This document shows, piece by piece, positions 52,088-60,529 of a stretch of DNA of 64,000 bases (position 1 is its first letter; the number at the start of each line of letters is the position of its first letter). This DNA is from Burkholderiaceae bacterium. Lineage in GTDB: Bacteria; Pseudomonadota; Gammaproteobacteria; Burkholderiales; Burkholderiaceae_C. Under the pieces are notes generated by a model. That model made no database searches. It saw only the letters and a program-made list of their open reading frames with translations, and was not told the DNA's origin. Made by a program: the position numbers and the translations under genes. The stretch is from positions 434,001 to 498,000 of the forward strand of contig JAHCKM010000001.1 in NCBI GenBank assembly GCA_026125795.1, read 5' to 3'.

Positions 52088-52259
52088 GCTGCGGGTTCGC
52101 ACTCGGTCGGCTCGCGACCTCGCGTTCTATATCGGAGGTGCGCGAGGAAACCTGAGCGCGCACGCTGGCGTGCGTGACGCGCGACCGAAGTCGATCGCCA
52201 ACCCAGCACGACTTGCGCTGCATCAAAGAGCAGCGCGCCGCGAGCGGCCGGGTGCGGTC

Positions 52260-53138
52260 TCAGCTCTCCAGCATGTGCATGGCCTGCACCAGGCTGCGCC
52301 GCATGCGCGACAGCGCGCTGGCCAGCATGCCGATCTCATCGCGGCCGCGTGCCGCGAAGTCCGGCGCATCGACCTCGCCCAGGCTGATGCGGTCGGCCAG
52401 CGCCGAGATCCGGGTGATGGGGCGGATGAACATCCACCACAGCACGCCGTTCATCGTCAGCGCGATGGCCACCAGCACGGCGAGCAGCGAGCCCATGAAG
52501 ACACGAAACGTGGTTTCGGCGCGCTGCAGCACGAAGGTCTCGGGGATCTGCACGATCTGCGCGCCGATGATCTCGTTGACCTTCCAGCCGAAGCCGTTGG
52601 CCGACCCGTACTTGGCGATCATCGTCGCCGGCGCCACCTCGGCGGTGTCGTGGCAGCGCAGGCAGGCGCCGCCGGCGCGCAGCGGCTTGGCCACGTAGAG
52701 CATGCGGCCGTTGGGCGTGTCGCGCTCGCCGAACAGCGGCGCCTCGGCGACGCCGTTGCGAAACGCATTGACGATGTCGCTCTCCCAGTCGACCGCGCGG
52801 TTCACCGGGTTGGTGGGGTTGAGCGTGGCCTCGCGGTACTGGAAGTTCTTGTAGTCCGGGTTGGCCTCGCGCAGGTGCTTGAGCATCTCGATGGCCGAAT
52901 ACGCCGACACCATCTCGGGGCGGAACTCGTACTTGATCTGCGTTTCGAGCAGTGGTGCGATGTTCCGGCTGGTGTAGGTGCGCACCGCCAGTGCGCTTTC
53001 GATCAGCAGCTTGGCGTTCTCGCGGATCTCCTCGCGCGCATTGCGCTGCAGCAGGTCGCGCGACACCAGCGCAGTGGCCGCGGTGCCGAGCGCGAACAGG
53101 ATGAACAGCACGAGGTTGAACTTGGCGAGCAGCTTCAT
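52260..53138 (-). CDS. Haem-binding Tll0287-like sensor with HAMP and no output domain
   Basis: 292 residues. N-terminal helix (LLAKFNLVLFILFALGTAATALV). The periplasmic DUF3365/Tll0287-like domain (about 28-200) carries a c-type haem motif CLRCHD. A second helix (VFMGSLLAVLVAIALTMNGVLWWMFI) leads to a HAMP domain (RPITRISALADRISLGEVDAPDFAARGRDEIGMLASALSRMRRSLVQAM), and the protein ends at LES with no kinase, GGDEF or chemoreceptor domain. It may be a redox or NO/CO sensor that signals through another protein. It sits divergent from the ECF sigma gene with 100 bp between. Confidence 0.85.
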   Translation of the reverse strand: MKLLAKFNLVLFILFALGTAATALVSRDLLQRNAREEIRENAKLLIESALAVRTYTSRNIAPLLETQIKYEFRPEMVSAYSAIEMLKHLREANPDYKNFQYREATLNPTNPVNRAVDWESDIVNAFRNGVAEAPLFGERDTPNGRMLYVAKPLRAGGACLRCHDTAEVAPATMIAKYGSANGFGWKVNEIIGAQIVQIPETFVLQRAETTFRVFMGSLLAVLVAIALTMNGVLWWMFIRPITRISALADRISLGEVDAPDFAARGRDEIGMLASALSRMRRSLVQAMHMLES

Positions 53139-53238
53139 GGCAGATGTCCTCTGATCGACTTAGGGGTGAAAACGCAAGACGGCCGCAGAACCTGACATCG
53201 GGCGGCCGCACAATCGACCCGATGACAAGGAGTGCGGC

Positions 53239-53805
53239 GTGGTCGTGAGCGAGCGCGTCACCGTGCTGCTGGCGCGCGTCACGGCGGGCGACCGCGCGGC
53301 GCGCGACGCGCTGTTCGCCGCGGTCTACCCCGAGCTGCGGCGCCTGGCGCACGCGCGCCTGTACGGCGGCGGCCGCAACACCGTGCTCGACACCACCGCG
53401 CTGGTGCACGAGTCGTACCTGCGCCTGGTGCAGACCGGCGAGCTCTCTTTCGACGACCGGCGCGCTTTCTTCGGCTACGCATCGCGCGTGATGCGCTCGG
53501 TGATCGTCGACAGCGCGCGGGCACGCCTGGCCGAACGCCGGGGCGGCGACGCGCGCCCAGTCACGCTGGCCGACGAGCCGGCCGCAGCGCTGCTGCAGCA
53601 GGACGAGCACATCATGCAGGTGCACGAGGCGCTGCAGCAGCTGGAGCAGGCCGATGCGCGCGCCGCGCAGATGGTGGAGATGCGCTACCTCGGCGGCTAC
53701 AGCGACAAGGAGATCGCCGAGACGCTGGACGTGACCGAGCGCACCGTGCAGCGCGATTGGGAGAAGGCGAGGATGCTGCTGCGCGCTCTCCTGGGCGAGA
53801 ACTGA
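53239..53805 (+). CDS. ECF-type sigma factor (TIGR02999 group)
   Basis: 188 residues, sigma-70 region 2 (AAVYPELRRLAHARLYGGGRNTVLDTTALVHESYLRLV, FFGYASRVMRSVIVDSARARLAERRGG) and region 4 (MVEMRYLGGYSDKEIAETLDVTERTVQRDWEKARMLLRALL). This group is linked to serine/threonine kinases, and one follows downstream. The GTG at 53239 has an AAGGAG box 7 bp upstream. Repeat copy 3 (53836-54446) separates it from the kinase gene, which in such pairs normally follows closely. Confidence 0.9.
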   Translation: MVVSERVTVLLARVTAGDRAARDALFAAVYPELRRLAHARLYGGGRNTVLDTTALVHESYLRLVQTGELSFDDRRAFFGYASRVMRSVIVDSARARLAERRGGDARPVTLADEPAAALLQQDEHIMQVHEALQQLEQADARAAQMVEMRYLGGYSDKEIAETLDVTERTVQRDWEKARMLLRALLGEN

Positions 53806-53835
53806 GATGAATGTCGAGCGGTCACTTCGGGGTGT

Positions 53836-54446
53836 GGCGCGGCGCGGCGGGCGGTACCCGGGGTGGGCTCCCACTGGGTCGGTCGGCCCGGGCCGGCTGC
53901 GCTGCGGTGCTCCCATCACAAGGGCGGCTGCGATGCCGCTCGCAAGCGGCCCTGCACGGGTCGCTGCCTCATGGCTTCTCGCCGGTCCGTCGCCTGCGGC
54001 GCCGGACTCCCCCTCTCTCCACTGCGCTCCTCGCCGCCCCACAAGTCGCCCACCCCGGGTACCGCCCACCGCGCAGAGACACTCGTGGTGCTCCTCGACG
54101 AAAACCTCGGTGGTGCGGCAAAGCCGTGGTCGGGTGTGCGCCGGCAGCGACATCTGCGGCGCCGAGGACCGCAGAGCGCATGGCCGCGCGCGCGCAGCGC
54201 GCGCTTCAACCTCTGACTCGCGTCGACTGTTCGACCATAGCGAACGCAGTGAGCGGCGGGAGTTTCGACGCGGGCCATGCGATCGAGGGAGTGAGCCCGG
54301 ACGTGGGACAGTCCCTGCGGACTGTCCCACGCCTGGCGAACGCCCATGCGCTTGCAAGCGCAAGGGCACGCAGGGGAGTCGGCCGCAGGCCGGCCGCCGC
54401 AGCCGAGCGCCGGCGCATACCCGGCCGCGGCTTTGCTCGCTCAATG
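53836..54446 (+). repeat. Bipartite inverted-repeat element, copy 3
   Basis: Fills the 690-bp gap between the sigma and kinase genes. Module A: arms 53848-53867 (CGGGCGGTACCCGGGGTGGG) and 54047-54066. Module B: arms 54121-54148 and 54407-54435. The right end shares TTGCTCGCTCAAT with the left end of copy 1, and the left end shares GTGGCGCGGCG with the other ends. A perfect hairpin (54303-54330) and a smaller GCGCTTGCAAGCGC palindrome near 54350 sit inside module B, absent from the other copies. Open frames across it encode the same Arg/Ala/Ser-rich strings seen in the other copies, and I do not call a gene. Confidence 0.85.
54303..54330. repeat. Perfect 12-bp hairpin nested in repeat copy 3
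   Basis: Arms GTGGGACAGTCC and GGACTGTCCCAC around CTGC. The CAGTCC/GGACTG core is shared with the hairpin at 9638-9660 in copy 2, at a different place in the large element. Confidence 0.8.
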
Positions 54447-54495
54447 GCGACAGTCCAAAAAGCGTGGCGTCGAACAGCTGTGGGCCACTGAAAAG

Positions 54496-57105
54496 ATGAG
54501 CCTCTCGACCGAACAGCTCTCGCGCCTCAGCACCTTGCTCAACGAGGTGATCGATGCCGACCTCGAGCAGCGCGAGCAGTGGCTGCGCGACCTGCCGCCC
54601 GAGCACCACGACCTGGAGACGGCGCTGCGTCGTTCGCTGCTTCCCGACGACGGCGGCGCCGCGATCGACGCATGGCTGTCCAAGCCGGTGCAGCTCGACG
54701 CGCTCGGCGCCAGCGGCCTGCGCGATGGCGATCACGTGGGGCCGTATCAGCTGCTGCGGCCGCTCGGTGCCGGCGGCATGGCCGAGGTGTGGCTGGCGCG
54801 GCGTGCCGACGGCGCGTTCAAGCGCGACGTGGCGCTCAAGACGCCGTCGCGCCTGGAATGGCGCGACGACCTGGCCGAACGTTTTGCGCTCGAGCGCGAC
54901 ATCCTCGCCGGGCTCGAGCATCCGCACATTGCGCACTTCTACGATGCCGGTGTCGGCGCCGACGGGCGGCCCTACCTCGCGCTCGAGTACGTGCAGGGGC
55001 AGAGCCTGCTGCAATGGGCCGACCAGCGGCGGCTCGGCATCCGCGCGCGCGTGGAGCTCTTCCTGCAGGTGCTGCAGGCGGTGCAGTACGCGCACGAGCG
55101 CGGCGTGCTGCACCGGGACATCAAGCCGCGCAACGTGCTGGTGACCGACGCCGGCCAGACCAAGCTGCTCGACTTCGGCATCGCGCGGCTGCTTCACCGT
55201 CCGCCCGAGGCCGACCTGACGCAGCGCTTCGGCCGCGCGCTGACGCCGGGTTATGCCAGCCCGGAGCAGGTGAAGGGCGATCCGATCGATGCGTCGAGCG
55301 ACGTCTATTCGCTCGGCGTCGTGCTGCATGAGCTGCTGTGCGGCCAGCAGCCGCGCGACGATGGCGCACCGCCGAGCGCGCGGCTCGACGCGGCGGCCGC
55401 CGACGCGCGCAACGGCGCGGTGCACGAGGTGGCGCGCCAGGTGAAGGGCGATCTCGATGCGATCGTGCGCAAGGCCCTGTCGCCCGCGCCGGCCGATCGT
55501 TACGACAGCGCCGGCGCGATGGCGCTCGACCTGCGCCGGCACCTGACCCGTCGACCGGTGCAGGCACGGCCCGGGTCGCTCGGGTACCGCGCCGGACGGT
55601 TCTTCGCGCGCCATCGCCTCGCTGCGGCGCAAGCCGCCGCCTTGGTGGTGGTGCTTGCCGCTGCCGCTTGGGCGTTGTGGCAGCGCGCACCGGCGGTTGA
55701 TGCGGCGGCACCGGTCGCGGCAGCCGCGCTGCCGCCGCTGCCGCAGGACAAGTCGATCGCCGTGCTGCCGTTCGCCGACTTGAGCGAGCAGCGCGATCAG
55801 CAGCACTTTTCCGACGGCCTGGCCGAGGAGCTGATCGACCGCCTGGCGCACAGCCGCAACCTGCGCGTGATCGCGCGCACGTCGGCGTTTGTATTCAAGG
55901 GCCAGGGCGACGACGTGCGCAGCGTGGCCGCCAGGCTCGGCGTGGCGCACGTGCTGTCGGGCAGCGTGCGCAAGAGCGGCGAGGTGCTGCGCGTGAGCGC
56001 GCGGCTGGTGCGTGCCGCCGATGCGCAACCGCTGTGGTCGCAGACCTACGAGCGCGACCTGGCCGATGTGTTCAAGGTGCAGGACGACATCGCCGCGTCG
56101 GTGGCCACGGCGCTGGAGGCCGTGTTGACCGACCGGCCCACGCACCGCGGCGTGCGCGTGCCCGACATCGAGGCCTACAACCTGGTGCTGCAAGGCGACG
56201 TCTACATGCACGGCCCGTTCGAGCGTGACGCGCAGCGCGCCGAGCTGGCGTTCAAACAGGCGATCGAGCTCGACCCCGGTTATGCGCTGCCGTGGGCACG
56301 GCTGGCCGCGCTGCACCTGCGGCAGGCCGAGCTGGGCTGGGCGCCGAAGCGCGAGGCCCATGTGCGCGTGCGCGAGGCGATCGACGCGGCCCTGCGCATC
56401 GATCCCAACGCGATGGCGGCGCTCGCGGTGCGCTTTCGCTACCTGGTGCGCGTGGAGGGCCAGTGGTCCGGCGCCCGTGCCGAGCTCGACCGCATGCGCG
56501 CCATTGACCCGCGCGATGCGTTGCTGCTGCCCGAGTGCGAGGCCACCTTCGCCAGCGTGACCGGCCGGCTCGACGAGGCGATCCAGATCCAGCGCGGAAT
56601 CGTCGAGCGCGATCCGCTGAATGCCGCGGCGATCGGCACGCTGGCGGCCTATCTGCTCGAAGCCGACCGCTTCGACGACTCGCTGGCGCTGCTGCAGCGC
56701 GAGCTGCAGATGAACCCGCACGCCATTGGCACCCACGCGCTGATCGGCGTGAACCTCGCGCTGCTGAACCGCGGCGACGAGGCGCTGGCCGTCATTGCGC
56801 AGGAGCGCCACAAGGGCTACCGGCTGTGGGCGCTGTCGCTCGCGCAGTTCCTGCGCGGCCAGCGCGACGCGTCGGACGCGGCACTGGCCGATCTGAAGGC
56901 CGCGCCCGACAGCAATGCCTACTGGATCGCCCGCCTGCACGCGGCGCGCGGCCAGAAGGCGGCGGCTTTCGAGTGGCTGCACAAGGCGTGCGGCGGCAGC
57001 GAACGCCAGCACGGCTGCGATCTGCTGAAGTCCGACCGCTTCCTGCGCGGCCTGCGCGACGATGCGCGCTACAAGGCGCTGATTGCCAAGCTGGGCTTGC
57101 CGTGA
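54496..57105 (+). CDS. Serine/threonine protein kinase with TolB-like and TPR regions
   Basis: 869 residues. The kinase domain (about 84-360) is complete: glycine loop LGAGGMAEVWLA (90-101), Lys115 in VALKTP, HRDIKPRNVLV with Asp208, and DFGIA with Asp226. A membrane helix (about 375-395, LAAAQAAALVVVLAAAAWALW) separates it from a TolB/FlgO-like domain (KSIAVLPFADLSEQRDQQHFSDGLAEELIDRL) and TPR-like repeats (about 545-860). The ATG at 54496 is chosen; an open frame continues upstream only through the repeat. Sigma and kinase are likely partners in envelope signalling. Confidence 0.9.
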   Translation: MSLSTEQLSRLSTLLNEVIDADLEQREQWLRDLPPEHHDLETALRRSLLPDDGGAAIDAWLSKPVQLDALGASGLRDGDHVGPYQLLRPLGAGGMAEVWLARRADGAFKRDVALKTPSRLEWRDDLAERFALERDILAGLEHPHIAHFYDAGVGADGRPYLALEYVQGQSLLQWADQRRLGIRARVELFLQVLQAVQYAHERGVLHRDIKPRNVLVTDAGQTKLLDFGIARLLHRPPEADLTQRFGRALTPGYASPEQVKGDPIDASSDVYSLGVVLHELLCGQQPRDDGAPPSARLDAAAADARNGAVHEVARQVKGDLDAIVRKALSPAPADRYDSAGAMALDLRRHLTRRPVQARPGSLGYRAGRFFARHRLAAAQAAALVVVLAAAAWALWQRAPAVDAAAPVAAAALPPLPQDKSIAVLPFADLSEQRDQQHFSDGLAEELIDRLAHSRNLRVIARTSAFVFKGQGDDVRSVAARLGVAHVLSGSVRKSGEVLRVSARLVRAADAQPLWSQTYERDLADVFKVQDDIAASVATALEAVLTDRPTHRGVRVPDIEAYNLVLQGDVYMHGPFERDAQRAELAFKQAIELDPGYALPWARLAALHLRQAELGWAPKREAHVRVREAIDAALRIDPNAMAALAVRFRYLVRVEGQWSGARAELDRMRAIDPRDALLLPECEATFASVTGRLDEAIQIQRGIVERDPLNAAAIGTLAAYLLEADRFDDSLALLQRELQMNPHAIGTHALIGVNLALLNRGDEALAVIAQERHKGYRLWALSLAQFLRGQRDASDAALADLKAAPDSNAYWIARLHAARGQKAAAFEWLHKACGGSERQHGCDLLKSDRFLRGLRDDARYKALIAKLGLP

Positions 57106-57162
57106 GCCCGCGGCGCCGGCTCCGCGTACACCCAAGGGTGCCGGCCTGTGCTACGCTGCCAG

Positions 57163-57180
57163 CCATATCGAGCGATATGG
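57163..57180. promoter_or_regulatory. Perfect palindrome upstream of vapB
   Basis: Arms CCATATCG and CGATATGG around AG, ending 8 bp before the vapB ATG, where a GGCCATATG half-site follows. It is a typical position for a VapB/VapBC autoregulatory operator. Confidence 0.6.
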
Positions 57181-57188
57181 GTGGCCAT

Positions 57189-57434
57189 ATGAAGACCACG
57201 ATCGACATTGCCGATGCGCTGCTGCAAGACGCCAAGCGCGTCGCGGCGCGCGAAGGCGTGACCGTGCGCGCGTTGGTCGAGCAGGGCTTGCGGCGTGTGC
57301 TCGACGAGCGCAAGCGGGCGAAGCCGGGCTTCAAACTGAGAAAGGCTGCATTCAAGGGCCGGGGGTTGCAGCCCGGCATTGCCGGTGACTTCGAGCGTCT
57401 GCGCGAGCTGGCCTACGAAGGTCGTGGCTCGTGA
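57189..57434 (+). CDS. vapB: VapB-type antitoxin
   Basis: 81 residues with a ribbon-helix-helix-like start (MKTTIDIADALLQDAKRVAAREGVTVRALVEQGLRRVLDERKR) of the DUF2191 type, then a basic tail (KPGFKLRKAAFKGRGLQPG). The start ATG at 57189 follows the palindrome. The tail probably occupies the toxin active site. The stop overlaps the toxin's GTG start by 4 bp, giving the usual antitoxin-first coupled translation. Confidence 0.88.
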   Translation: MKTTIDIADALLQDAKRVAAREGVTVRALVEQGLRRVLDERKRAKPGFKLRKAAFKGRGLQPGIAGDFERLRELAYEGRGS

Positions 57435-57871
57435 TCGCCGTCGACACGAACCTGCTTGTCTACGCCCATCGGGTCGACGCCGAGTTTCATGCCGAGGCGC
57501 TGGCGTGCATCACTGCGCTGGCCGAATCCACGGCCGCCTGGGCCATTCCCTGGCCCTGCCTGCACGAGTTCTACGCCATCGTCACGCATCGGCGCATCTA
57601 TGCGCCGCCCACGCCGCCCACGCGCGCGATCAACCAGATCGAGGCCTGGCTGGAGAGCCCTTCGTTGGTTCTGCTGGCCGAATCAGCGGCACATTGGCCT
57701 GCGCTCAGGCCCCTGCTGTCCGCCGCGCGGGTTCAGGGACCGCTGGTGCACGATGCCCGCATCGCGGCATTGTGCTTGCAGCACGGCGTGGCCACGCTGT
57801 GGACTGCGGATCGCGACTTCGCGCGCTTTGCGCCGTTGCAGGCTGTCAATCCGCTGATGAGCCGGGCTTGA
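57431..57871 (+). CDS. vapC: VapC-type PIN-domain ribonuclease toxin
   Basis: 146 residues. PIN active-site acids are Asp5 (VDTN), Glu46 (LHEFY), Asp108 (HDARIA), Asp127 and Asp129 (TADRDF). It should cleave RNA, and is held in check by the adjacent antitoxin. GTG start coupled to vapB. It ends 19 bp before a convergent SDR gene. The pair sits between a kinase gene and catabolic genes with no other mobile features. Confidence 0.9.
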   Translation: MIAVDTNLLVYAHRVDAEFHAEALACITALAESTAAWAIPWPCLHEFYAIVTHRRIYAPPTPPTRAINQIEAWLESPSLVLLAESAAHWPALRPLLSAARVQGPLVHDARIAALCLQHGVATLWTADRDFARFAPLQAVNPLMSRA

Positions 57872-57890
57872 CCGGCGCCTGTTGCTGACG

Positions 57891-58688
57891 TCACTGCGTC
57901 GCGGTGATGCCGCCGTCGACGGTTACGACCTGGCCGGTGATGAAAGCCGCCGCGTCGCTGCACAGGAAGTGCACCGGTCCGGCCACGTCGTGCGGCTCGG
58001 CCACGCGCCCGAGCGGGATTCGCTGCAGCAGCCGCTCGCGCACCTGCGGGTCGGCCAGCCAATGCGCGCCCATCGCGCCGCGCACCACCGTGGGCGCCAC
58101 GCCGTTGACCGTGATGCCGTGGTTGCACAGCTCGACCGCGTGCTGCTTGATCAGCATCACCAGGCCGCCCTTGGTCGCGCAGTAGGCCGAGTAGCCGCGG
58201 TCGCGCATGCCGAGCTGCGCGCGCACCGACAGCACGTGGACCTGCCGCCCCGGCGCCCGGCCGGTGGCCACCGCGGCCACTTGCCAGCGTGCCGCTGCCT
58301 GCGACAGGAACATCGCCGCGCGCAGATTGACCTGCACGATCTCGTCGAACGCCGACTCGGTCACGTCGGCGAGCCGCTCTTCACGCTGCATGCCGACACA
58401 GTTGACCAGCAGGTCGAGCGCGCCGAAGTGCTGGGCCACGCGCTCGGTGCAGGCACGGATCTGCGCCGTGTCCTTCACGTCGAGCGCAAGACCGAGCGCG
58501 GGGAAGCCGGCGCGTGCCAGTTCCGCGGCGAGCTGCTCGGCTTGGCTCCCGTTGCGCCCGGCCACGACCACCGACGCGCCGGCGCTCGCGAGCTGCCACG
58601 CCACCGCACGGCCGATGTCGCCGTAGCCGCCGGGCACGAAAGCGACACGGCCGGCGAGCGAGAACGACAGGGGACTCGGTTTCGCCAT
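57891..58688 (-). CDS. SDR-family oxidoreductase
   Basis: 265 residues. The Rossmann start is AFVPGGYGDIGRAVAWQLASAG, atypical in having PGGYGDIG instead of TGxxxGIG. The rest is standard: NCVG, active-site Ser in HVLSVRAQLG, YCATK in YSAYCATKGG, and PTVVRGAMGAHWLAD. The 3' end VHFLCSDAAAFITGQVVTVDGG is classic. A TTG start 9 bp earlier is possible, but the ATG at 58688 is preferred. It ends a five-gene run transcribed from the right. Its role is likely NAD(P)-linked oxidation of a polyol or sugar acid. Confidence 0.86.
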   Translation of the reverse strand: MAKPSPLSFSLAGRVAFVPGGYGDIGRAVAWQLASAGASVVVAGRNGSQAEQLAAELARAGFPALGLALDVKDTAQIRACTERVAQHFGALDLLVNCVGMQREERLADVTESAFDEIVQVNLRAAMFLSQAAARWQVAAVATGRAPGRQVHVLSVRAQLGMRDRGYSAYCATKGGLVMLIKQHAVELCNHGITVNGVAPTVVRGAMGAHWLADPQVRERLLQRIPLGRVAEPHDVAGPVHFLCSDAAAFITGQVVTVDGGITATQ

Positions 58689-58693
58689 CGACG

Positions 58694-59437
58694 TCAATCC
58701 ATGTGCAGGCCACCGTTGAGGTCGATGATCTCACCGGTGATGAATCCGGACAGCGGCGAGGCCAGAAACGCCACCACGTGCGCGAACTCCTCGGGCTCGC
58801 AGAAACGGCCCACCGGAATCTGCTGCAGCAGGGCCTGGCGTTGCGCCTCGGTGAGCGCCTGCGTGACCATCGGCGTGCGCACGTAGGCCGGCGCGATCGC
58901 GTTGGCCGTCACGCCGTGCGGCGCCAGCTCGCGCGCCAGCGACAGCGTGAGCGCGGCGATCGCGCCCTTGGACACGGCATAGGCGGTGCCGGCGGTGAGC
59001 CCGCCGGTCTTGGCGGCCAGCGAACCCACGTTGATGATGCGGCCCCAACGCGCGGCCTTCATGCCAGGCACGACGCAGCGCGCCCAGAACATCGGCGCAT
59101 CGGCGTTGACCGCCATCACGTCGCGCCAGCTCTGCGGCGTGGTGGCTTCGATCTTGGCGTTGGTCAGCACGCCGGCGTTGTTGACCAGGATGGCCGCCGG
59201 CGCCCAGCGTTCGACGATGCCGCCGTGCGTGGCGTCGACGGCATCGGGATCGCGGATGTCGCATGCCAGCGCCAGCACGCGCGCGCCGTGCCGTTGTTCG
59301 GCCGGCTGCATCGACTCGCGCCGCAGGTCGACCATCGCGACGCGGCAGCCCTGCGCGACCAGGGCGTCGACCACCGCGGCACCCATCGTGCCGCCGGCGC
59401 CGGTGACGATCGCCACCCGGTCTTGCAGCGTCTGCAT
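58694..59437 (-). CDS. SDR-family oxidoreductase
   Basis: 247 residues: VAIVTGAGGTMGAAVVDALVAQG, LVNNAG, SLAAKTGG with catalytic Ser, YAVSK (TAYAVSKGA), AYVRTPMVTQALT and the 3' end AHVVAFLASPLSGFITGEIIDLNGGLHMD. It resembles 3-oxoacyl-ACP reductase-like or sugar-alcohol dehydrogenases. The ATG at 59437 overlaps the livH stop by one base (TGATG), so it is coupled to the permease gene. It lies 5 bp from the next SDR gene. Confidence 0.88.
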   Translation of the reverse strand: MQTLQDRVAIVTGAGGTMGAAVVDALVAQGCRVAMVDLRRESMQPAEQRHGARVLALACDIRDPDAVDATHGGIVERWAPAAILVNNAGVLTNAKIEATTPQSWRDVMAVNADAPMFWARCVVPGMKAARWGRIINVGSLAAKTGGLTAGTAYAVSKGAIAALTLSLARELAPHGVTANAIAPAYVRTPMVTQALTEAQRQALLQQIPVGRFCEPEEFAHVVAFLASPLSGFITGEIIDLNGGLHMD

Positions 59438-60354
59438 CAGTTGTCCAGCACGCTCTTGCGGCCGAACAGGCCGCGTGCGCGGAAGGTGACCACGGCGATG
59501 AACAGCAGGTACATCGACAGCATCGACCACTCCGAGGCAAACGCGCCCGACAGGCCGACCACCATGCCCACCAGCAGCCCGGCCGACACCGCGCCCCACA
59601 ACGAGCCGACGCCGCCCAGCACGATGACGAGAAACGCCGGCACCACCGCGTCGACGCCGACCTGCGGCCGGATGCCCCAGATGGGCGCCATCACCACGCC
59701 GGCCAGCGCGGCGAGCGCAACGCCGAGCGCGAACACGGCCGCGCGCAGCCGCGCGAGGTTGATGCCCAGCGCCCGCACCATCTCGCTGTCGTGCGCACCG
59801 GCCTTGATGATGGCGCCGTACGGCGTCTTCTCCAGGAACAGCCACAGCGCGACGATGGCCACGATCGAGAAGCCGCAGGCGAACAGACGGTAGCGCGAGT
59901 AGATCAGGTCGCCCACCAGCAGCGCACCGGACAACGCCTCGGGCAGCGGCAGCTGCTTCTCGGTGGAGCCCCAGACCAGCCGGATCGCCTCCTCGATCAC
60001 CAGCGCCGCGCCAAAGGTGAGCAGCAGGCCGTACAACGGATCGCGCCCGTAGGTGCGGCGCAGGCACAGCTCCAGCAGCAGCCCGAACAGGCCCACCAGG
60101 ATCGGCGCGACGAACAGCGCGATCGCGTAGCGCGTGCCGGCCGGCAGCGACAGGTAAGCCGCCTGCCACTCGGGCAGCCAACCCAGGCGCGGCGCGATCA
60201 CCGCCAGCGCCGCGTACATGCCGAGCGCGAACAGCGATCCGTGCGCCAGGTTGATGGTCTCCATCACGCCGACGATCAGCATGAAGCCGAGCGCCACCAG
60301 CGCGAACAGCAGCCCGAGCGTGAGCCCGTTGAACAGGTGCGGCAGCAGCGTCAT
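59437..60354 (-). CDS. LivH-type branched-chain/ureide ABC permease
   Basis: 305 residues, eight or so helices (for example LFALVALGFMLIVGVMETINLAHGSLFALGMYAALAVI and VGVDAVVPAFLVIVLGGVGSLWGAVSAGLLVGMVVGL) with the family ERPGRVR-like loop replaced by LGRDPLYGLLLTFGAALVIEEAIRLVWGS. It is one of two membrane subunits expected in a Liv-type importer. LivM and the two ATPases LivG and LivF are not in the window and must lie elsewhere or be borrowed. The receptor gene is 175 bp upstream. Confidence 0.9.
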   Translation of the reverse strand: MTLLPHLFNGLTLGLLFALVALGFMLIVGVMETINLAHGSLFALGMYAALAVIAPRLGWLPEWQAAYLSLPAGTRYAIALFVAPILVGLFGLLLELCLRRTYGRDPLYGLLLTFGAALVIEEAIRLVWGSTEKQLPLPEALSGALLVGDLIYSRYRLFACGFSIVAIVALWLFLEKTPYGAIIKAGAHDSEMVRALGINLARLRAAVFALGVALAALAGVVMAPIWGIRPQVGVDAVVPAFLVIVLGGVGSLWGAVSAGLLVGMVVGLSGAFASEWSMLSMYLLFIAVVTFRARGLFGRKSVLDN

Positions 60355-60529
60355 GACAGCCCCTCGCCCGACAGGTACATCAAGCGATCCCCCGAGGGGG
60401 CGAGCGTCGACGTGAGCCGTCCAGTGGACGGCTCACGCCAGCGAGCGGCCGGCTTGGGAGCGGCCCGGCGCTCGGCCCGCGGGAGCCTCGAGGACACAGG
60501 GAGCCTCTTGTCAAGCAGGAGCGTCGAAG
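60355..60529 (-). other. 175-bp gap between livH and its receptor gene, with hairpin
   Basis: Contains a perfect 27-nt palindrome at 60411-60437 (13-bp arms CGTGAGCCGTCCA and TGGACGGCTCACG around one base) and a small CCCCCGAGGGGG near 60390. The hairpin may be a processing or attenuation site that sets receptor versus permease levels, or another of the palindromic insertions seen elsewhere in the window. Confidence 0.6.

Noticed and set aside
53836-54446. Possible 230-residue protein encoded by repeat copy 3 and its counterpart at 9460
   Set aside because: Similarity follows the DNA repeat in several frames at once, there is no ribosome site, and codon use does not match genes nearby.
52336-57135. 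Very long open frame on the minus strand opposite the kinase and sigma genes
   Set aside because: High-GC shadow frame; it has no domains, while the plus strand holds clear kinase and sigma proteins.
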